Below are positions 1 to 3,967 of a DNA stretch of 5,963 nucleotides, in pieces (position 1 is the first letter of the stretch; every line of letters starts with the position of its first letter). This stretch comes from JBLHKE01 sp047619485. Its GTDB lineage: Bacteria > Verrucomicrobiota > Verrucomicrobiia > Verrucomicrobiales > DEV007. Under the pieces are notes generated by a model. The model was not told where the DNA came from and did no database searches. It was given only the letters and a program-made list of their open reading frames with translations. The stretch spans positions 1 to 5,963 of the forward strand of contig JBLHKE010000497.1 in NCBI GenBank assembly GCA_047619485.1, written 5' to 3'. The position numbers and the translations under genes were made by a program.

Positions 1-2
1 TC

Positions 3-77
3 GCCGCGTGGGCAATCTCCCAGGCGCTTCCCTCCAACGGCAGTTTCTCCGACTCGAAACTGCCCAGTGATTGCTAA
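3..77 (+). CDS. Possible C-terminal tail of an upstream gene (partial)
   Basis: The frame beginning at base 3 stays open from the window edge to a TAA at 75-77 and would encode 24 residues (AAWAISQALPSNGSF..., ending SDC). By hand count 18 of its 24 codons end in G or C, the best of the three forward frames. The other two forward frames also stop soon, at 68-70 and 88-90, so the choice rests only on weak codon bias. No family can be recognised from so short a tail. It may equally be non-coding. The 5' end lies outside the window. Confidence 0.2.
   Translation, partial: AAWAISQALPSNGSFSDSKLPSDC
39..64. repeat. Short perfect inverted repeat (9-bp stem, 8-nt loop)
   Basis: GGCAGTTTC at 39-47 is the exact reverse complement of GAAACTGCC at 56-64, with an 8-base loop between them. 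It lies inside or at the end of the possible upstream reading frame. No T-run follows on either strand, so it is not a standard intrinsic terminator. It could be an RNA hairpin at the 3' end of an upstream transcript, an operator-like palindrome, or chance. Confidence 0.35.
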
Positions 78-82
78 AAAAG

Positions 83-91
83 TGGTATGAT
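83..91 (+). promoter_or_regulatory. Candidate extended -10 promoter element
   Basis: TGGTATGAT fits the extended -10 consensus TGnTATAAT with one mismatch in the hexamer. No acceptable -35 hexamer lies 16-18 bases upstream, which extended -10 promoters can tolerate. Transcription would start near position 98. That gives a short leader followed directly by the strong ribosome binding site at 114-122. The box could be chance, and PVC promoter consensus sequences are not well enough known to weigh it further. Confidence 0.3.
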
Positions 92-113
92 GACCCCGGT
101 GTCGGGCGGGGTT

Positions 114-122
114 GGAGGAGGG
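114..122 (+). promoter_or_regulatory. Strong Shine-Dalgarno sequence before a 9-codon ORF
   Basis: GGAGGAGGG offers two overlapping anti-16S matches, ending 2 to 6 bases before the ATG at 125. It is the best Shine-Dalgarno match seen upstream of any start in this window, and it serves a very short ORF, not one of the large genes. A purine-rich stretch in G-rich DNA can also arise by chance. Confidence 0.35.
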
Positions 123-124
123 CA

Positions 125-154
125 ATGGACCGTCGGGGTGGTCATCGAGTTTGA
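125..154 (+). CDS. Candidate 9-residue leader peptide ORF
   Basis: ATG at 125 opens a 9-codon frame, MDRRGGHRV, closed by TGA at 152-154. It is supported by the purine-rich GGAGGAGGG just upstream and by the extended -10-like box at 83-91, which would give a leader of about 27 bases. The peptide contains three arginines and two glycines and resembles no leader peptide I recognise. It lies 147 bases before the first large gene, so it could be a regulatory leader ORF, a decayed gene start, or chance. No homology can be judged at this length. Confidence 0.22.
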   Translation: MDRRGGHRV

Positions 155-263
155 TTGCGCGCCCTGAGTGGTGTGGATGTGTTCAGAATACGGGCAGATT
201 GACTCTCATGGAATGTTCTGGTTTTTCTCTGTTCCAGACTGTCGGGATTTGCTGCATTGGCAA
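155..263 (+). other. Non-coding leader with weak, mutually exclusive hairpins
   Basis: No coding frame is convincing here. Three short helices compete for the same bases. Bases 184-190 can pair with 214-220 (7 pairs, one G-U), followed by a T-rich stretch TTTTT at 222-226. Bases 209-213 can pair with 232-236 (TGGAA/TTCCA). Bases 217-221 can pair with 234-238 (TCTGG/CCAGA). The first, followed by T residues, has a terminator-like layout but a 23-base loop and a weak A/T-rich stem. The arrangement resembles an attenuator in outline, but helices this short arise by chance. Confidence 0.15.
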
Positions 264-292
264 TTGATTCGGAGAGTTGGTAGTTCTAAGAT
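264..292 (+). promoter_or_regulatory. Candidate sigma-70-type promoter immediately before gene 1
   Basis: TTGATT at 264-269 (4 of 6 matches to TTGACA) and TAAGAT at 287-292 (4 of 6 to TATAAT) are separated by exactly 17 bases. Transcription would begin near 299, only two or three bases before the ATG at 302, giving a leaderless or nearly leaderless mRNA. That would fit the absence of a Shine-Dalgarno sequence at this start: the nearest purine tract, GGAGAG at 271-276, is about 25 bases away. Both hexamers are weak, so this is a suggestion only. Confidence 0.25.
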
Positions 293-301
293 CTCTACCT
301 G

Positions 302-2584
302 ATGAACTTCCGTCTGCTGCTGCTCTTCTGGAGCACAATGACATTCGCCCTCGCTGGCGCGGAGAATTCCCATACCGATCCAGGCTGTTTTTCATCTGGA
401 TCTGACTACTTTGCGGACGAACTCTGGGTGAAAGTTGGCGCGCGCACGTGTATCAAGTGCCACAAATCGGGCGGCGATGCGGAGGATAGTGAATTCATCC
501 TCCTGGAGCCGGTAAGGGAAGGGGCGCTGGCACACAATCGCGAGGCGTTCACAAAAATGGCAACGGTGCGTGAAGAGGGGGGCGGAGCGAAGATGCTGCT
601 GAAGGTGATCGGGGAGCTGGACCATGGTGGCGAGGAGGTTTTTGCCAAGGATTCGACGCGCTACCAAATCTTGGAGAGATTCGTGCGTCGAGTGAACGGC
701 GAGGGACAAGATTGGGCTTCCGAGACGAGCGGGCGCCCGTTCTACGAGGGGGTTCAGATGATGGCTGGGCGCAAGCTGTTGCGGCGGCTGACTTTGCAGC
801 TCGGCGCGCGTTTACCGAGGGCAGATGAATACGCGGCGGTCGAGGCGCGCGGTCTGGCTGGCGTTTCTGAGATGCTCGGCGGACTGATGAACGAGGAGGC
901 GTTCTACGGCCGTCTCGCCGAGGGCTTCAATGATATTTTCCTGACGCCAGGGATCGACGACGTCGCCGAGAACGTGCTCTCCTACGAGCACTTCGAAAAA
1001 ACCAGGCACTGGTATCAGAAGAGGGATTTCAGTCATATCGAGGACGAGCGGCAGCGCAAGGAAGCTGGGTGGGAACTTGCGCGCCACTACCGTGAGTCGA
1101 TCCAGCGCGAACCGATGGAACTGGTTAAATACATCGTGCGCGAGGGGCGGCCGTTCAGCGAGATCATCACCGCGGATTACATCATGGTCTCGCCGTACAG
1201 CGCGCGCGGGTATGGTGTCTTCGAAGAGGTGAAGGACCGGTTCGAGAACCTTGACGATCGGTTCGAATACACCCCCGTAAGGCTGAAGGCGCTCAAGGGG
1301 CGCAGCGAGCGCTTGGATCAGGAGTCGCCGACCGGGTTCTATCCGCACGCGGGATTGATCAGCACCTTCCAGTATCTGAAGCGCTACCCGACCACGGAGA
1401 CCAATCGCAACCGCCTGCGCGTGCGCATGTATTTCCAGCACTTCCTCGGCATCGACATCATGCAGCTAGCGCCTCGGGTAAACGATGCCGCGGCAATCAC
1501 CGCTAAGTATGAAGTGCCGACGATGCAGGCGGCGGACTGTGTGGTTTGCCACAAGATCATCGATCCGGTCGCCGGCGTGTTTCAGGACTACTACGCACTC
1601 GATGGCAAGGGCGTGTTCCAACCGCGGAAGGATGGCTGGTTCACCGATATATTTCCTCCGGGGCATGACGGTGATGCCTTGCCCGAGACCGAGCGGTGGC
1701 GCGGTTTGCAGTGGCTCGCACAACGCACTGTGGCGGATCCTCGATTCGCGATCGCGATGGTTGAGCACGTCTGGTACATCCTTAGCGGCCGCAAGGCACT
1801 GCTGCCGCCAGAGGATATCGACCACCCGCTCTATGCGGCGCGCCAGCGAGCCTACGCAGAGCAACGCGGGCAGATAGAGCGCATTGCAAAGCAGTTCGCC
1901 ACGGAAAAATTTGAACTGAAGGGAGTGTTCGAGGGGCTGGCTCTGTCGGAAATGTACCGTGCAGACGGGCTGGCGACCGCCTTGGAAGATCCGGCGCGGC
2001 TTGCTGAACTCGACGACCTCGGCGTTGTCCGGATCCTCGCCCCCGAACAGCTTGAGCGGAAGTTAGAGGCGATATTTGGCAAGGGCTGGGGGCGGCTGAA
2101 CGAACAGTTCAACATTCTCTACGGCGGCATCGATTCCAAAGAAGTCACCGAACGAATCCCTGACCCGAGCGGTGCGATGGGGGCGATCCAGCGAATGATG
2201 GCCAACAGCGTCGCCTGCGACCAGGTGCCAAACGACTTTGCCAAACCTGCGGGCGAGCGCCTGCTATTTCCCGGAGTCGAGCCTGAGCTGCTGCCCATCG
2301 CCGAGAACGAAGCACGGATCCGTGCGGCGATCGTCCACCTCCACGATCGCTTGTTGGGTCGAGCCGATTTGCCTAATTCGGTTGAGGTGGACCGCAGCTA
2401 CACGTTGTTTGCAGGAATCGTGAACGAGGCCAATGCTCGGAATAATTTTGAGAAGCTCGAGATCTATTCCTGCCGGGTCGAAGGCAAGGGTGAGAAACGG
2501 ATCGAGGATCCGCACTATACGATGCGCGCCTGGCGTGCGGTGCTGACCTACCTCCTGCGGCAACACGAATTCTTGTATGAATAG
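302..2584 (+). CDS. Secreted di-heme cytochrome protein, PSCyt/PSD superfamily, DUF1588-like module
   Basis: Predicted exported c-type cytochrome protein of 760 aa; its reaction is unknown. Residues 1-20 form a Sec signal peptide (hydrophobic LLLLFW, cleavage likely after ALAGA). The first heme site is CIKCH at 50-54, followed by an HGG motif (His108) typical of one PSCyt1 subtype. Residues 160-240 resemble PSD helical repeats (LTLQLGARLP...GFNDIFLT). PFSEIITADY at 284-293 resembles the DUF1549/DUF1592 'LLTADYTFVN' segment. Residues 345-440 match the DUF1588 pattern, with the second heme site CVVCHKIIDP at 413-422. Residues 465-500 look DUF1585-like. A C-terminal block of about 260 residues ends in VLTYLLRQHEFLYE. 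This is the first possible ATG: an in-frame TAA lies at 287-289. No Shine-Dalgarno sequence is present. It precedes the DUF1501 gene by 21 bases and probably shares its transcript. Domain names are from memory of motifs, not from a profile search. Confidence 0.93.
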   Translation: MNFRLLLLFWSTMTFALAGAENSHTDPGCFSSGSDYFADELWVKVGARTCIKCHKSGGDAEDSEFILLEPVREGALAHNREAFTKMATVREEGGGAKMLLKVIGELDHGGEEVFAKDSTRYQILERFVRRVNGEGQDWASETSGRPFYEGVQMMAGRKLLRRLTLQLGARLPRADEYAAVEARGLAGVSEMLGGLMNEEAFYGRLAEGFNDIFLTPGIDDVAENVLSYEHFEKTRHWYQKRDFSHIEDERQRKEAGWELARHYRESIQREPMELVKYIVREGRPFSEIITADYIMVSPYSARGYGVFEEVKDRFENLDDRFEYTPVRLKALKGRSERLDQESPTGFYPHAGLISTFQYLKRYPTTETNRNRLRVRMYFQHFLGIDIMQLAPRVNDAAAITAKYEVPTMQAADCVVCHKIIDPVAGVFQDYYALDGKGVFQPRKDGWFTDIFPPGHDGDALPETERWRGLQWLAQRTVADPRFAIAMVEHVWYILSGRKALLPPEDIDHPLYAARQRAYAEQRGQIERIAKQFATEKFELKGVFEGLALSEMYRADGLATALEDPARLAELDDLGVVRILAPEQLERKLEAIFGKGWGRLNEQFNILYGGIDSKEVTERIPDPSGAMGAIQRMMANSVACDQVPNDFAKPAGERLLFPGVEPELLPIAENEARIRAAIVHLHDRLLGRADLPNSVEVDRSYTLFAGIVNEANARNNFEKLEIYSCRVEGKGEKRIEDPHYTMRAWRAVLTYLLRQHEFLYE

Positions 2585-2605
2585 AACCGCGACCATCTAG
2601 CTATC

Positions 2606-3898
2606 ATGAGACGTGATTTTCTAAAACTCTGTGGCCTCGCCGGGCTGGGAGTGGCCGCGCCGCTTACCGGAATTGGAGCTTCGCGCAAAGAGCCCGAAGC
2701 CTACGATGGGCCATACTACGTCGTATTCAATGCTTCCGGCGGCTGGGACACGACCTACCTGATGGATCCGAAGGGGGGAGGCGAGATCAACCGTCTCTAC
2801 ACGCAGGGCGATATCTTGACCGAGGGCGCGATCACGTTTGCACCGAACGCTGCGCACATCGACAAGTCGAAACCTGGCGGCATGAGCAACGAGGATTTCT
2901 TCACGCGATACGGGAAAGAACTGCTGGTGTTCAACGGTCTCGACTACTCGGTCAATAACCACGCGCCGTGTTCACGTTACATGGCGACCGGCAAGCTCGA
3001 CAGCTTGGCCTACCCGACCTTTGCCGCACTCGTGGCAGCGGCGCGAGGCTCCGAGTGTCCGCTCGCCTTCCTCACCTTCGGAAACTATTCGAATACTGGC
3101 AACGTCGTGCCGATGGCGCGCGTCCCGTACCTGTCGACGCTCGGCCGGATCGCCAACGCCGACTGCGTCGAGGGCAATCCGCGCAGCCCCTATCACGAAG
3201 ACTTCGTCAATGACCGCATCGAGGCGGCGTTGAGGAACCAGAGCGATCTTCGTGCCACCCAGGCGCGCCTGCCAAGGGTTGAGCGTGCGCACAGCATGCT
3301 CTACGCGGCGCAACTGAATGCGAAGGCGCTACAGCGCGTGACGCCATTCATTCCCAAAGTGACTCCGAAGGGACGGCTGCAGGGGCAGGCAGAGATCGCC
3401 CTTGCCTCGTTCAAGGCTGGCGTGTGCGTGTCGGCGAACCTATCGATTGGTCAGTTCGACAGCCATGCGAACAACGACCGCGATCAGATGAATTTGATAC
3501 CGGAGTTCCTCGGCGGCATCGACCATTTGTTGCGTCGAGCGGAGGAACTAGGCATCCGTAACAAGTTGGTGGTCATCATCCAGAGCGAGATGGGACGGAC
3601 GCCAAATTACAATAAGGGCAATGGCAAAGACCACTGGTCGATCGGTTCGACCATGTTCCTCGGCGCCGGGATCAAGGGGAACCGCGTTATCGGCGCTACC
3701 GACGAAGGCCAGTTTTTGAAGCCGATCGATCCGGTGAGCCTTTCGCTCTCAGCGGATCCTGACAAAGGCTTACGTGTGCGCCCCGAGCATATCCACCAAT
3801 CACTGCGCGAGTTTGCCGGCATCGCTGGCCACGAGGCGAGCGAGAGGTTTCCCTTCGTGATCCCAGAGGGCGAGCGCATGCAGAACTTTTTTGCCTAG
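2606..3898 (+). CDS. Tat-exported DUF1501 family protein
   Basis: A 430-aa protein of the DUF1501 family (Pfam PF07394), of unproven function. It begins MRRDFLKLCGLAGLGVAAPL: a twin-arginine motif followed by a hydrophobic stretch, so it should leave the cytoplasm folded, perhaps with its cofactor. Family signatures are GGWDTT (45-50), NNHAPCSRYMATG (117-129), GQFDSHANN (282-290), QSEMGRTP (326-333) and GKDHW (340-344). Asp48, Thr49, Asp285, His287, Glu328 and His343 are spaced like the metal ligands and nucleophile of alkaline-phosphatase-like enzymes, to which DUF1501 is related; the residue assignment is inference. Length is normal and the gene looks intact. It follows gene 1 by 21 bases in the same frame, has no clear Shine-Dalgarno sequence, and may rely on translational coupling. 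DUF1501 genes commonly sit beside PSCyt/PSD cytochrome genes in PVC genomes, as here. Confidence 0.95.
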   Translation: MRRDFLKLCGLAGLGVAAPLTGIGASRKEPEAYDGPYYVVFNASGGWDTTYLMDPKGGGEINRLYTQGDILTEGAITFAPNAAHIDKSKPGGMSNEDFFTRYGKELLVFNGLDYSVNNHAPCSRYMATGKLDSLAYPTFAALVAAARGSECPLAFLTFGNYSNTGNVVPMARVPYLSTLGRIANADCVEGNPRSPYHEDFVNDRIEAALRNQSDLRATQARLPRVERAHSMLYAAQLNAKALQRVTPFIPKVTPKGRLQGQAEIALASFKAGVCVSANLSIGQFDSHANNDRDQMNLIPEFLGGIDHLLRRAEELGIRNKLVVIIQSEMGRTPNYNKGNGKDHWSIGSTMFLGAGIKGNRVIGATDEGQFLKPIDPVSLSLSADPDKGLRVRPEHIHQSLREFAGIAGHEASERFPFVIPEGERMQNFFA

Positions 3899-3967
3899 TC
3901 CCTTCAACCTTCCACAGGTGATTTTTCGTCCTCGTTCAGGATGAATCGTGATAGGTTCATTTCGCGT

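Noticed and set aside
39..64. Inverted repeat as an intrinsic terminator
   Set aside because: The stem is perfect, but no T-run follows on either strand, so a standard terminator is not supported.
812..1441. Long open frame on the - strand (209 codons) opposite gene 1
   Set aside because: It lies wholly inside gene 1, has no ribosome site or recognisable domain, and its Arg/Val/Leu-rich product is typical of an antisense frame in G+C-rich coding DNA.
1485..1877. Second + strand frame (130 codons) overlapping gene 1
   Set aside because: It crosses the region where gene 1 encodes its second heme site and DUF1588-like motifs. Its Arg/Ser-rich, Cys-scattered translation is what an out-of-frame reading gives.
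3899..3967. Terminator or promoter in the gap between genes 2 and 3
   Set aside because: The only hairpin seen is four base pairs (TCCT/AGGA around 3929-3941) and the TTTTT at 3922-3926 precedes it. No spaced -35/-10 pair was convincing.
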